Of a DNA stretch of 64,000 bases, positions 1-11,290 are shown piece after piece; position 1 is the stretch's first letter; every line of letters starts with the position of its first letter. The notes under the pieces are model-generated. The model ran no database searches, was not told where the DNA came from, and was given only the letters and a program-made list of their open reading frames with translations. The position numbers and the translations under genes were made by a program. This DNA comes from Artemia franciscana. Its lineage: Eukaryota; Arthropoda; Branchiopoda; Anostraca; Artemiidae. The stretch is taken from assembly GCF_032884065.1 (NCBI RefSeq), contig NC_088868.1, forward strand, positions 36,296,890-36,360,889. Reading direction: 5' to 3'.

Positions 1-1011
1 TCTGTTTTGCTTCAGGCAACCCTGGAATAGGAGACTATCCCTTTTTTGTGTATTTCTATGCACTCTATTAACAGGAACCAGAACGGAAGACGCAACTTTC
101 ATTGCATGAACTGTTTCAGCATAATAAATATTTAATTCCAACGAATGAAATTTTAGAAACTGGGAGAGGAGGTGAAAAAAAATTCTAATTCTACTGAGAA
201 TATCATCTAATATGCACTGATATAAGTTTACGTGTATTCTATCCCAAAGCTGCTTCTGAAACCATTTTGGACTACAACACCTATGGCAAAACAGATTTAA
301 AACAACAGAAACTTCAAGGTGAAAATGATCACCAATCAAAATTTCCTCTGATACTTTAACAATAGAATTCTTTAAACATTCAAGATCTGAAATTATAAAG
401 TCCAAATTTGCCACGCTACCTAAGTTATGAACATAAGTAAAGTTTTTGCTATTCGCTGCCACTGATTGATCTTTCAGAAGTGATGATAATAAAATCGAGG
501 ACCACGGTGAACTAGGAATAGTGACGTCAGTGTTCAAATCACCACAGAGTAAAATGTCTTTGCCAGATGCTCGTATTTTATGAGAAAATTTTGAGACTTT
601 CACATATTTTAGCAAAACGTTCGTTGGATTGTTCGTTCCTCTAATTAGTAGGCATATAAAATGCAATAATAATGACATGGCCTAGATCAACTGCAACAAA
701 AGTATCATTGGTTTCAAATAAATCACACTTAAGGCTCTTTTATACTCCAATCATAATGCCGCCAGTGGGATGACCACCTGTGATTTTGCATGACGGATGA
801 AGAACTCGTGGTCACAAGAAACTTCTGACTGATTACTATTAACGCCACTTAATTGGTGCTCAACTACACACACTACACCGAATGACTTGAATATTTCAGC
901 TAAAATTATTAACTTATCTCTTGCTCCATTTATGTTTTGAAAATACAGGTTTACACAATCAGGTTCGGTGCAATGGTCCATACCTGTAGAGGAAGGGAAG
1001 TTAGCAGCCAC
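1..1011 (-). pseudogene. LINE ORF2 endonuclease (EEP/APE) domain, broken
   Basis: This is a minus-strand fragment of a non-LTR retrotransposon ORF2. The start near 1011 reads into an APE-type endonuclease: an N-terminal FQNINGARDK segment, a VVEHQLS segment (metal-binding E), a TGGHPTGG segment, then CGDLN near position 530, NLDFIISD and GDHFHLEVSV (catalytic D/H) near 330. Below 290 the frame stays open to the window edge, as in the linker that follows the nuclease in ORF2, so the RT lies outside the window. Frameshifts occur near 785 and 590. The family role is nicking target DNA for target-primed reverse transcription. It is inactive as it stands. The clade is uncertain (Jockey/CR1-like). 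Confidence 0.75.
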
Positions 1012-1278
1012 AAGCTTGAGTGTTCGAACGAAGGACAGGCATACGGCTCTTCAATACGGCACAGGAGAAACTATTGCTTCTGTAATTTTCACCACAATGT
1101 GTGCATTTCAAGGTGGATGCCGAAGATGCATTATCGCGTTTTTTTTTTATCAGAATGAACAGATTTTATTATTAATGAACAGAATTTCGAAATATCTTAA
1201 GTGCACAAAACATCAAGTTTTCAATGACTGCGCCTACGATCATTCCACCTAAAAAGGATGGACCATGAAGAGCAAGTG
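1012..1278. other. No recognisable gene
   Basis: I see only short overlapping plus-strand reading frames, with no motif and no repeat relation to the rest of the window. Confidence 0.5.
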
Positions 1279-1597
1279 GCATGGTCCGGGCAATGGGAGG
1301 ATCTTCTTCTTCTTCTCCTCCTTCTTCTTCTCCTTTTTCTTCTTTTTTTCTTCTTCTTCTTTTTTAATTCCTAATTCTATTTGACTTCTACTTTCTAGGT
1401 GTTTCTTCAATTCGATCTCAAACCCTGGAGCTATTTCTTTCATTATGTTACTCCCTGGTCCTTCAATTGGACCTTTGTCCAAATACTTTTCAGGATTTTT
1501 TATAAATCCTTGTTGAATTCATATTCCATGGATTTAAAAGACTTCAAAAGTTTTTGAATTTCCCAATCGTATCCGCATTGAAAAATAAAACAACTGG
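1279..1597 (-). repeat. Segmental duplication, block 1 copy 1
   Basis: This block is repeated at 10498-10789 with high identity, including the pyrimidine-rich run. Its minus strand encodes the same hypothetical peptide in both places (a segment with EGPGSNIMKEIAPGFEIELK), which I do not recognise. In copy 2 the block joins directly to the material that here begins at 3288. Confidence 0.8.
1300..1364. repeat. (CTT/CTC)n pyrimidine microsatellite
   Basis: A pyrimidine-only run of cttctt and ctcctt repeats. The Glu/Lys-rich tail of the minus-strand reading frame here is a by-product of this tract. A shorter version sits at 10520-10557. Confidence 0.9.
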
Positions 1598-1830
1598 CTG
1601 CAGTCCTGGTATGAAGTAGTTCTTTTATTCTTATATTATTAGATCTATTTGCTTCATTGTACTCCTTTATAGATAATGCCATATTTGTCACGAAGTCTTA
1701 CTTAGCAATTTTTCTCTCAGGATCAAGTCAAATTAATAACTGATTCGTTTTTGAACACAAAATAGTGATATCACAATAGTGATAGAAAGGCAACTTAGAA
1801 CACCCATTTACCCCTTTTATTCCCCAAATA

Positions 1831-2371
1831 TTTCCAATCACAATTTTGAGATCGTCATTTTGTTCAAAACAGTCCAAATATCAAGCAGCTATGGGACCGG
1901 ATTTGATATCCCCTCAGCTCTTTGGGACAAGGGCATTAATTTATACTAGTTGCCTATTGTTTACATTTAGGTTTTTTTATGGAAGGAATGGTCATATGAA
2001 CTTTAGGGACGGTTCATTCGATTGGAAATCGAAGGTTGTAGTGTCCTGTTTAGGTTTATTAAGTAATCAGAGGGTAACCAGTCCTCACCCCATACACCCC
2101 TTTATCTCAAAATACATACAATCAAAATCTTGAAATAGCCATTTTGTTCAAAATAGTCCTAAAGTCAAATAGCTATGATTCATGGGTGGACAAATCCCTT
2201 GTTATTCATGAGGCAAGGGCTGTTACTTATGCAAGTTGCTCAGTTTTAAACTATAATGATTTAGAGCAAGGAGTGATCGTAATAACTTTGAAGGGGCTTG
2301 TTTGATTGGAAATTGGAACTTTTTGTGACTTTTCAAGAATCAAAAATAGGCGGAGGGTGACCAGCCGCTCA
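1831..2371 (+). repeat. Dispersed repeat family, two tandem units
   Basis: Two units of about 270 bp start near 1831 and 2106. Each begins with an AATCAAAATTTTGA-like block followed by GCCATTTTGTTCAAAA, then a GGGCAAGGGCT-like block, TATACAAGTTGC and a GGTCATATGAACTTTAGGG-like block. A third, partial unit lies at 9696-9895. The family is interspersed and non-coding; I cannot name it. Reading frames across it are incidental. Confidence 0.75.
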
Positions 2372-3287
2372 AAAACGGCAACAGAACCGATTCAACACAT
2401 CATATCTGAAAGAAATGGAGGATTTTTTCCTCTCAAAATATAGGGCTAATTAAAACTGAATCTATAGCATTTCTTCTTTTTGTAATTCTGTTGATCATGG
2501 TGAAAATGATAGAGCTGACAGGAAAATTAATGGTTTCCAAATGATACAAAGTGAGAAAAAGAATGAAGTGAAAGTAAAAAAGATTAAAGTTTAAGATACT
2601 ACACGAAAGCAGATTAAATAATAAACCCATATAAAATGCAAACAAACTAAATAGCAATATAATATTATGAACACGAAATTGAAACACAAAAAAATTAACA
2701 GTTATACAAAAAGCATGCAATTAAAATTAAACAAATATAAAAAACAAGTAACTAAAGACGTAACTGATGAAAGTAAAGTGGATACAAACCTCGAGCTATA
2801 TAGGCTTCATGAAAAGCGAATTGTTGCAACCCATACCCCTCCCCTATAATATCTACTTCGTCGTACCTTTTAGTGTTTACGTTTGGATTGGGGCCAATTC
2901 TAATTAGGTCGCTATGGTGGGGCAATTGGCGGAGCTTATTAGTCAAAAGTAAAACCTAGGGCGAACCTATGTCAACCAATGAATTAATTCTCGTTTAGCA
3001 TCTAGACATTTCATCGAATTACGAGATCTAAGTGGAGATTTGATTACGATTTATTGGGTCTACGACTTTTTGAAGTGAAATAGAAAAAAATAAGGAAATC
3101 AGGGCAAGGCCGTACCTGCTGGGGGGGGGGGGGGATCGATGTCTGTCTGTCTCGTAGAAACGTAAAAAAATGAATTGAAAAAATTACGTGTTTTTTTTAG
3201 ATTTCTTGTTAACTCCATTTAAAAAATCCTTTTGTAATACGGCCCTGAATGAGAGATTAGGAGTTTCTGGTGCCGGGTATTTTTTAT
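2372..3287. other. AT-rich spacer, no gene seen
   Basis: No supported coding sequence. It contains a run of 14 G at 3121-3134. Together with 1598-2371 it makes up the roughly 1.69 kb that is absent from the second copy of the segmental duplication. Confidence 0.5.
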
Positions 3288-3394
3288 ATGTTTAGCTGTA
3301 AATCTGAAACTGTTGTTTTAAAGTGAAATTGCCAGTTTTTCTCTAATGCGGATGGTTGCGTAATATAGTTGACTTGAGTTGGCTAGGCATCTTC

Positions 3395-3725
3395 TTTTCG
3401 AGTCCCTTTCTAGTTAAAATTGTTGCCTCTTTTATAACAAATCGTTTTCATTTGCTTAAATATAAAAATATTTATTCTGACCCCCTTCCTATTTTTTGTA
3501 TGGCCCCCCAGGGAAGTCCGATCGGTCCCATTTTATTCCTTATAATATAACATAATATTAAAAGCCTCAGACGGACCACACAGAGCGATGGAAGTACGTT
3601 GACGACATGTCCTTTAGGTTTGCCAACGAAATATTGAAAGCTAAATTATTTCATTACTTGACAATGTCACACAGGAAGCTTCTTTGTCAAACATGAAAGT
3701 TAACGCTGATAAATCGTCATTTCAG
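3395..3725 (+). pseudogene. LINE reverse transcriptase fragment with YVDD
   Basis: The plus strand reads SFITNRFHLLKYKNIYSD, then APQGSPIGPILFL, the non-LTR RT block that precedes the catalytic loop. After a frameshift, WKYVDDMS follows with YVDD at 3595-3606, and then a stretch containing NMKVNADKSS. The order and spacing match non-LTR RT motifs 4 to 6. The first YXDD aspartate pair is kept, but at least two frameshifts kill the gene. The homologous copy at 10967-11290 reads YVDDLS. Confidence 0.8.
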
Positions 3726-4394
3726 TCAAAGCACTCCAATTTTGGCGCACTAAGTTTGTTTTTTAGTTTTGTTATAAGTATTTATTTTATTTATAGAATT
3801 GTGTGTGTGCTTTTCTTTGTTTCTTCTCATTTATTTTATTTTCGGCAATAGAAATCTTTCATTCATTCAAAGCAACACTTCAGTCTATTCCTAAAAAAAA
3901 CATTAGTGAAGTAGAGGGAATAAAAAAGGAAACTAATTCAATCTTAATTCTAGCACTTGGATTAAGTATACATAAATACAAATTTATGTATTCTTTTAAT
4001 ACATAAACAAAAGGAAGCAGTAGACACAAAAACATTACCGGAATCCAAAGTGAAGGTAGTTTTTCTCCGGTAGGATAGAAGGTAGGTAGAAGTGAAAGTA
4101 GGTAGGAAGGTAGATTAGGACGAATTCTTCTTCGCCTACAAAGATGTGACAGAGACATGCAGCATAAAACTACAGTGATTTCCCCAATCAGGCGCGAACA
4201 CACCCCAGAAAATAGCCCAAAAAAGCCTTCATTGTCGTAGATCTGGTACAGACACTGTAAAGTAGACAGTTCTCCCCTAAAAGAAAAATATTACACAAAT
4301 GAGCCAAAATCTTATTATTTGAATATTAATGAGCTGTCATATTGTTAAGGTATTGTGAAAACTATTTTTATCCCCATTCTTATTGTCCATGCAG

Positions 4395-4660
4395 TTCTTA
4401 AATACTTCCTTGGGGGTCTAAAAACTCTTCATCTTTTATCATATTTATAAATTTATCTTCTATGAATGCATGTGCAGAAGGATCTATTTTTTAAAAACTT
4501 AATATGTGTGCTAATTTTTTTTATAAGATGACAATTTGATGTATTAAGATTTATATTAGAAAATTACTAGACATGTGTTAAGTTTATCAACTGAAACAAT
4601 TGAGATTCTCTTAGAGTTGCTTCAACATTATTCATACTTATATAAATAGATCTAGTATAT
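4395..4660 (-). pseudogene. BTB/BACK-domain fragment (Kelch-like family)
   Basis: The minus strand begins with a segment reading VEATLRESQLFQL, the helix at the end of a BTB domain, followed by NLNTSN and a degenerate BACK start ending in DEEFLD. Several stops are present. It parallels the better preserved 5930-6458 copy. Intact BTB-BACK-Kelch proteins are substrate adaptors for Cullin-3 ubiquitin ligases. Confidence 0.55.
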
Positions 4661-4739
4661 ATATATAATCAACAATAGATTTTAATATATTTGATTTTAT
4701 GTTTTTTTTTCATTTGGTTCTGTAAGATTCACGTAGTTT

Positions 4740-5106
4740 CCCGTAAATACAACCCATTGTTGATATACTTTGTTTATGTTTTTGTAAAATTAATTTTTGA
4801 TAATCATTTATTGGTTCCTTTAAAGGCTTTATAAATTCTTCAGAGATTTGTGAAAATATTATTAAGGATTGTAACTCAGAAATATAGTTGATTCATACAT
4901 CAATATCATGTTTTAACCATAAAATCACTGCTTTATATACATCTTCGTATTTCGGTTCATCTTTTTTTTCACTTGATAAAATAACTTAGTTCATAATATT
5001 CTGAATCTAAAAACTATTCATCTTTTATTATAATTATAGATTTATCATCTATGAATACATTTGTAGAAGAATCTAACTCTTTTAAACGTATCATGTCCGC
5101 CAATCT
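4740..5106 (-). pseudogene. BACK-domain fragment of a BTB-Kelch relative
   Basis: The minus strand reads LKELDSSTNVF, then FLDSEYYEL, EDVYKAVILWLKHDID and SLIIFSQISEEF, the typical helices of a BACK domain, and runs into STMGCIY, the start of a Kelch blade. Stops interrupt it. It is a paralogue of the 5930-6458 segment and of the tail at 5455-5630. Confidence 0.65.
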
Positions 5107-5154
5107 TTTTGTATAATGACATTGTAATATATTTTATTATTTGACAGAGCATGT

Positions 5155-5440
5155 TTTAAATTATTTGGATTATTCCTATTCATCAAGTATTTATATTTAA
5201 GCTGACCTAAAACAAGTCAGTTGGCTTCTCCCCCCCCCCAATGGGAATTCCCACAATTTGCTTATACAAATTACCATTAAATCTTATATAAGTATTATAT
5301 AAAACAAATTGTAATAAGTCAAAAATCATGTCTAAGCTGTAACATCTCGAACTAACTGTATTGTTAAGGCAGTTTATCCATCTAGCTTTTTTATTATAAG
5401 TTTCTATTTTTAAGAACCTCTTACTAATTAAGAGGAACGG
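5155..5440 (-). pseudogene. Penelope-like element reverse transcriptase fragment
   Basis: The minus strand reads NKKARWINC, CYSLDMIFDLLQFVLYNTYI and RFNGNLYKQIVGIPIGG. The IPIGG/IPMG motif, preceded by a Y-I-x-F block, is characteristic of Penelope-like RTs, not of LINE or LTR RTs. The frame breaks in a poly-C run (5229-5237) just after the GG, where the family continues toward its catalytic YXDD. The fragment sits between two BTB-BACK-Kelch pieces, so it probably inserted into one. No GIY-YIG endonuclease was seen. Confidence 0.65.
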
Positions 5441-5454
5441 TGAATATACATGTA

Positions 5455-5630
5455 TAAGGTGACCAGACCTGTCATGTATTTCAAACACGTAAATACAACC
5501 TATTGTTCATATTCTTGGTTTATGTTTTTGTAAAATTAAATTTTGACAATCAGCTAATGGTTCCTTTATAGTGTTTATAAATTCTTCAGATTGGTGAAAA
5601 TTTTATCAAGGATGTTAAATTAGAAACATG
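5455..5630 (-). pseudogene. BACK/Kelch junction fragment
   Basis: The minus strand carries a third copy of the BACK-end segment (EEFI, then NLILQKHK-like) followed by a Kelch-like strand with HDRSGHLIHVYSP. It matches 4740-4900 and 5985-6110 at the protein level. Several stops are present. Confidence 0.5.
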
Positions 5631-5640
5631 GTCGATTCTT

Positions 5641-5826
5641 TTATGACTGTAGCACGATGCCAGCTAAAACCTTTGGTAGCGTTTCCGTCTTTGACAAAGC
5701 ATGGTACCTATTTACCAAACACCTTTCAATGTGGTTAGCCTGGCCTTTAAGAATAAAGTTCGCATCGTGTTTGGTTATTTCATAAGGGCAAAAGCTCTGT
5801 TTAACGGCTAATGTCTCTGTACACAC
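5641..5826 (-). pseudogene. Possible Kelch-repeat fragment
   Basis: An open minus-strand frame of 61 codons is retained in both copies of the segmental duplication (the other is 13270-13455, five or so substitutions). It lies directly downstream of the Kelch strand of the 5930-6458 relic and contains KHDANFIL and KTETLPKVLAGI. Its position suggests later Kelch blades. I do not recognise it independently. Confidence 0.35.
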
Positions 5827-5929
5827 TGAAATGAGTGACGGTAATCTAGCAGAAATTTATAATTACCATAAATATATATATTTGTCAGTATAATATAGTT
5901 TCATTTCAAATATCCTCCATAATTTACGC

Positions 5930-6458
5930 TTCGGTGAATAAACATGTACGCCGTGACCAGACCTGTAATGTGTTTCAAACACGTAAATGCAACCCATTGT
6001 TGATATTCTTGATTTATTTTTTCTGTAAAATTAATTTTTAATAATCAATTATTGGTAGTCTTTAAAAATTTCTTTAGAGATTTGTGAAAAATTTATCAAG
6101 GATGTTAAATCAGAACTGTAGTTGATCCTTTTATCAATATTATCTTTGAACCATAAAATCATTGCTTTATATACATCTCATTCTTTTGGTATATCTATTT
6201 TTTCACTTGATAAAATAGCTTTTAGTTCATGATATTCTAGATCTAAAAATTCTTCAACTTTTATTATATCCAGAAATATATCCTCTTGGAATGCATTTAC
6301 AGAAGATTTTAATTCTTTTAAACTTAATGTGCCTGCTTATCTTTCTATGTAATGACTATTTAATGTATTAAGATTTTTTATTAGAAAATAACTACACATA
6401 ACTGTTAAGTCTATTGAATAAATTGAGATGCTCTTAGAATTACTTCAACATTATCCAT
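5930..6458 (-). pseudogene. BTB-BACK-Kelch relic, best-preserved copy
   Basis: Reading from 6458 downward: the end of a BTB domain (VEVILRASQFIQ), a CSYFLIKNLNTLN segment, then a full BACK domain (LKELKSSVNAF, EEFLDLEYHELKAILSSEKI, DVYKAMI, WFKDNIDKR, DLTSLINFSQIS) and the first Kelch strand (MGCIYVFE, GVHVYSP). In-frame stops and one frameshift show it is dead. Only this BTB-end copy lies outside the duplicated block. Intact relatives bridge Cullin-3 to substrates. It could be a host gene duplicate or a gene once carried by a mobile element. Confidence 0.7.
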
Positions 6459-6589
6459 ACTTATTTCCATATATTTAATAGATTTCAAAATATCTGCTTT
6501 CATATCTAGTATTTTGCATATGGATATTGGCATTTCTCCGTTAAAAGATTAATCAAAATAAAATAGGTGATAACAAAGATCATGCAACA

Positions 6590-7060
6590 GTGTCAAAAAT
6601 TTTAAGACAGCCTTTCTATCCCAACAGAATTTGACTTAATTTTGTTAATAACCTTTTCTAGTTCCAGCAGAGTACAGGGCTTGATAACAATTACGTTTCC
6701 AGACCCTCTTTCATCAATGAAGCCTTCACTCAAATTGACATCACAACACTGAGCATTATCATTTTTAATAAAAGTCCCAATCTTTTAAAAATATTTACAA
6801 AACTCATCAGCAATTTGCTTCAGTTCAACCACTCGTTTTCTGTTCATTAAAATTTTATCAATTTTAAAATTTTTACGTTCACCCTTCAATATGTCATTTA
6901 CAATTTTCCAGGTACACTCTGTATCGCCAGGATTTTCAACAGTTTTTCTGGCACTGTGCACGATTTGGCAAATTTCCTTCTCGAAAAGTCTGCTTATTTT
7001 CTTTTCATGTTGTTCCACTGGCTGACATTACCCTTGTTTTTCTCTACTTTTTTTTTTCTT
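6590..7060 (-). pseudogene. LINE ORF2 linker region before RT
   Basis: The minus strand has an open stretch (78 codons from 7018) with TWKIVNDILKGERK and KQIADEFCKYF, one stop, then IGTFIKND and a segment ending KIKSNSVG. The pattern W-x3-N, then F-x2-YF followed by IG, then KSxxSxG is that of the ORF2 segment linking endonuclease to RT. The RT itself is missing. It is not continuous with the 1-1011 endonuclease, which lies in the wrong order. Confidence 0.6.
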
Positions 7061-8687
7061 TGATTGTATTTTCTCTTCTTTGTCTCATAAATCTATTTTT
7101 AATAAATTAGAATAATTAAAATATAATTAATAAAATTTATACATTATTCCTTATCATTGTAAATTACTTACTATTACCAGACATGAATAGTCATAAATGA
7201 ACCACGAACATGCGAATTTTTTTTAAGAATTAAATACTTGCTTGTAAAAAATTATCTTTGCTGTCATAGAAACAATAAGAGAGGCACCCGGATACTCCCG
7301 CCGTTTACCCGTGCCAAATTCACCAAACGCTTGCAAAACTTTAGGTTTTATCAGCATCTTAGCTCTATGACTATTTACCCTCGTTCTACCGCCCTAGGAA
7401 TAACGCAGGGACGAATAGTAGATAGAAAAATCTATAACAAATGAACCAATTTCATTTTTATACAATCCTCATCAGGGGCGATTAATGCCAGAATTTGCTC
7501 CCACTCCATTTAACTATTTATCTTGGCTTTTTCTACAATTAGCCATGACCTGATGCCCAGAACTATTCCTTTTTAATTCAAATTTAAAATTCCTTTTTAA
7601 CTCATTGTCTCTTCGTCTTTTATGATAGAAAAACCAAACAATATCTCCATTAACAATAGTGGAAATCCCTCCGTTCATTATTTTCAAAAATCTTCAAGCA
7701 CCTTGCCTAGAGCTTGGCAACCATAGGCGGGCATATCTTGCAAGTGATGAAGATGGTTTCTGATACATCGGAGTTAATCAAGTATCTAACAATTACGACG
7801 AATGAAAACAAATAAGTGAGAAAGATCTTAAGCTGAACTGACTAGCCATTTGTAATGACAGAGGTTGTATTCAATAGAGTTATTAATAGTAAATTCATTT
7901 ATAACAGTAACCAAAATGGTCTCTTGCGACAATTGCAGCTTAGTATTGGTGATTGTTTTTATGTTTTTAGTTTATTCTAGTTTTTTAATCTTTCTTTTAC
8001 GCTGAAGACACCTCGTTTTTATACAAGTGAAATATCCGCGTAGTTTTCGTATTTTTTGTCCTTCGCTACTCGCTGAAGTCGCATTTTGTTTTCTTTCTTC
8101 ATTAAGCTTTTCTCTATATCTCATTCTTATCAACTTTCTTATACAGGGGTTTAATTAGGGTTTTCCTAAAATCGCCAAGTACTTCTCCTTTTTCAAAAAT
8201 CATATTCATAATCTTCGCCTCTTATTTCTAACCTCTATATTTTCTCTGTAGCTCTAACCATGTATAGCACATTCTCAAAATCTTGTACCGACCTCTCTTT
8301 ATCACTAATTCTGGTCTTGTTCCTATCCTTAAAAGGATCACGTCGAGACTGACTACTTCTCAATTAATTAGTATTCCCATGTAATATTTTACTATAATGC
8401 CATCCAGCTACATTTTCCAGATTTTTGGCAATTTTATTCATTGTTTGCACTTCAAACCTCCTTAGTTCATATAATTTTTTCCCCATTTCTTTATTTTCCT
8501 CTTATATTCTATAAAATCTACCAATCCTCCGAGGCGCCTAAAAAGTTTTCTTCATTTACGAAAGAATTATCCAGTTTGTAATTTAACTTGAAATCATTCG
8601 ATTAAAACTTAATTTTGTGTAAATTACCCGTCGACTGTCATGGGGCCCGAAGCTATCTGTGTCACATATCAAAACTTGGTCCAATCG
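7061..8687. other. AT-rich spacer, no gene seen
   Basis: Only short incidental frames were found. No motif, repeat unit or RNA gene was recognised. Confidence 0.5.
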
Positions 8688-8717
8688 TGCAATCCAGTCA
8701 TTTTTGACTGGATTGCA
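8688..8717. repeat. Perfect 13 bp inverted repeat, 4 nt loop
   Basis: The arm TGCAATCCAGTCA is followed by TTTT and its exact reverse complement. No T-run terminator context or flanking gene explains it. Confidence 0.9.
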
Positions 8718-8961
8718 GTCATAAAATTTTTGAGTTGAACTAAGAATAGATAAGAAACAGAGAAATGATTACCAAAACACTTCTGCTAGTCTGCCAAAGT
8801 CTGCTAGAGCAAAAAAAAATATACTTAGTCTGTAATTGATGACAGTGTCAAGCAACGGAATAAACTACTACAGAGTGCCAAATCAGGTACTGCTTTCCTG
8901 AATCAAAATTAGCCGGAGATGAAGTATTTGTATGCTTCAGGACATCAAAATTTCAATGGGA

Positions 8962-9108
8962 TGACTTGAAAATACTTCTTCTTAAAAGTCAACTGGGGAA
9001 TAAAAAAAATATTTCCTCTAAAAACGTATCGGACAATCTGAAAATACTTGTTCTAGAAATCTACTGGTTGATCTAAAATACTTCTAAAAATCTACTGGGC
9101 AATCCTAA
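8962..9108. repeat. Degenerate ~38 bp tandem repeat, 4 units
   Basis: Units resemble GAAAATACTTCTTCTAAAA followed by TCTACTGGGGAATC and begin near 8963, 9001, 9040 and 9077. Confidence 0.7.
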
Positions 9109-9695
9109 CATTTAGTGATTTGCCTCATTCTTGCAGATAAATATGCTGCCAATAAAACTCAATATCTCCACCCTAGAAAATGCCGGTGGGGTATTTGGAA
9201 AACTTTAAATGTTCAAGCTTTGGTTTTCTCGTAAAACAAACTTTTATTTTTTAAGTATTAGTTTTAAAAAAACTCCGAAAAAGACGTTTTTTAAAGAAAG
9301 GTAAAGGCCATATTGAACTCAAGATCAGACGAAATATAAACCTATGACAACTCAAACAAAAAAACGACTAGACATTATCATGAAAGAATAAATGAAACCC
9401 AAAACGAAAAGAAAGTAAATAAAGATTCATAGCAAAAAACATACAACAGGTAAAGACATAAATACGAATGCAAAAGTTTAGGCTTTGCCTCCTTTTCTCA
9501 CTGTAAAAGTCTGAAACTTACTGTATATTTGGCGCTTTTAAATTACACCGAATATAAAAAAAACTGCTAAAAAAGGTGCTACAACATAATTTACGTATAA
9601 AATAGTTTTTAATTTTTAATATTCCATTTTTAAGAGACAAAAGTAAACAGAGAGAAACAAGCCTGCATCCCCCCCCCCCACACACGCAACCTCAT
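9109..9695. other. No recognisable gene
   Basis: AT-rich, with a C-run at 9669-9678. No supported reading frame. Confidence 0.45.
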
Positions 9696-9895
9696 TTCTC
9701 AAAACGCATCCAATCAAAAATTTTAGATGGCCATTTTGTTCAAAATTGACAAAGGTCGAATAATTATGTGTCCGTGGTTGACAAAACCCCCCACAGCCTC
9801 CATGGCTAAGGTTGTAAGTTATACAAGCCATCCATTGTGAATCTATAAGGTTTTTATCGAAGGGGTGGTCTATTACACTTTGGCTAAGGCTCATT
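9696..9895 (+). repeat. Dispersed repeat family, third unit
   Basis: Shares CATCCAATCAAAAATTTTAGA, GGCCATTTTGTTCAAAAT, TTATACAAGCC and the following block with the two units at 1831-2371. The minus-strand reading frame across it is incidental. Confidence 0.7.
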
Positions 9896-9930
9896 TAATT
9901 TTAATCAAAATTAAATATAAAAAGGAAACA

Positions 9931-10410
9931 ATAATAATAATAATAATAATTTATTTATGCTGTCTTAACATACAAAAGATGTACACAGAGGAGTATTGAA
10001 AGAAAACTGAAAAATCGAAAAATTACGCTTCTTATGAAAATCAGTAAATCACAGCTATTTTTTTGCACATAACTCAAAAACAACTCACAAAACATGACCT
10101 ATAAATAATAACATAATACTTATAATATAGCACCCATAAAAATAGCGCATAAATATCTTTTTTACTACAGAAATAACGAAAAACTGTTTTACTATTAAAT
10201 GAGACAATTAAAGGGGAAATTTGATTCTATTTTTTCTAGACCGTCTAAGAAATCGGTAGTATTGTTGTTCTATTTTAACGGTAATATCAAATATTCCGAA
10301 TTTTCGCATAATATAACTATTTTTGAACCATAGTGGAATTCCAAGAAAATATTTACAAAACCGTAAAAAGTAAAGGCGGATACGCTTTTTATCACTTTTA
10401 CTCAAAAACT
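9931..10410 (-). mobile_element. LINE 3' end with (ATT)n tail
   Basis: The minus strand reads a basic segment with RLYFLRFCKYFLGIPLWFKN and IMRKFGIFDI, like the extreme C-terminus of LINE ORF2 (a C-K-x-L-GIP-x-W block). A non-coding 3' UTR follows, ending in an (ATT)n run at 9931-9951, a typical LINE tail. Everything 5' of this is missing, so it is a 5'-truncated copy. Confidence 0.6.
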
Positions 10411-10497
10411 TCTAAGTAGGTAATGTCGATACCCTGAATCACATATGGGGGTATGAACCATGTGGCTGATCTTATTGCGTTATTAAATATATATGGC

Positions 10498-10789
10498 ATG
10501 GTCCGGGCAATGGGAGGATCTTCTTCTCCTCCTTCTTCTCCTTTTTCTTCTTCTTTTCTAATTCCTAATTCTTTTTGACTTCTACTTTCTAGATGTTTCT
10601 TCAATTCGATCTCAAACCCTGGAGCTATTTCTTTCATTATGTTACTCCCTGGTCCTTCAATTGGACCTTTGTCCAAATACTTTTCATGATTTTTTATCAA
10701 ATCCTTGTTGAATTCATATTCCGTGGATTTAAAAAACTTCAAAAGTTTTTGAATTTCCCAATCGCATCCGCATTGAAAAATAAAACATA
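10498..10789 (-). repeat. Segmental duplication, block 1 copy 2
   Basis: Matches 1279-1597. Here it runs straight into block 2 at 10790, without the roughly 1.69 kb that separates them in copy 1. Confidence 0.85.
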
Positions 10790-10966
10790 TGTTTAGCTGT
10801 AAATCTGAAACTGTTGTTTTAAAGTGAAATTGCCAGTTTGGCTAGGATGCGAGGAGTTGGCTAGGCATCTTCAGGGTTATTGAAAAAAAAATTCTTTCTA
10901 AAGAAAGAAAATAATTTCTTATACCACACTGCTGTTTCATTTACAGACGGAGTTTCCTGTGAGTCT

Positions 10967-11290
10967 CTTTCTAGTTAAAATTGTTGCCTCTTTTATAACA
11001 AATCGTTTTCATTTGCTTAAATATAAAAATATTTATTCTGACCCCCTTCCTATTTTTTGTATGGCCCCCCAGGGAAGTCTGATGGGTCCCATTTTATTCC
11101 TTATAATATAACATAATATTAAAAGCCTCAGACGGACCACACAGAGCGATGGAAGTACGTTGACGACCTGTCCTTTAGGTTTGCCAACGAAATATTGAAA
11201 GCTAAATTATTTCATTACTGACAATGTCACACAGGAAGCTTCTTTGTCAAACATGAAAGTTAACGCTGATAAATCGTCATTTCAGTCAGA
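10967..11290 (+). pseudogene. LINE reverse transcriptase fragment, copy 2
   Basis: Same content as 3395-3725. Here the catalytic loop reads WKYVDDLS with YVDD at 11156-11167, and QGSLMGP-type sequence replaces QGSPIGP. Frameshifts remain on both sides of the loop. Confidence 0.8.

Larger units (their letters stand above)
3288..5879 (+). repeat. Segmental duplication, block 2 copy 1
   Basis: This block matches 10790-13508 almost base for base across a LINE RT relic, BTB-BACK-Kelch fragments and a Penelope-like RT. Copy 2 differs by about 90 bp of extra sequence near 10880-10960 and by a local 75 bp duplication at 12190-12339, and it is cut by the N gap. Confidence 0.9.

Noticed and set aside
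1249..1482. Lys/Glu-rich minus-strand protein
   Set aside because: Its charged tail is the translation of the CTT/CTC microsatellite; kept only as part of the duplicated block.
3880..4203. 107-codon minus-strand frame (and 11423-11752)
   Set aside because: Retained in both segmental copies, but no motif was found and it differs by frame-changing indels between them; not convincing as a gene.
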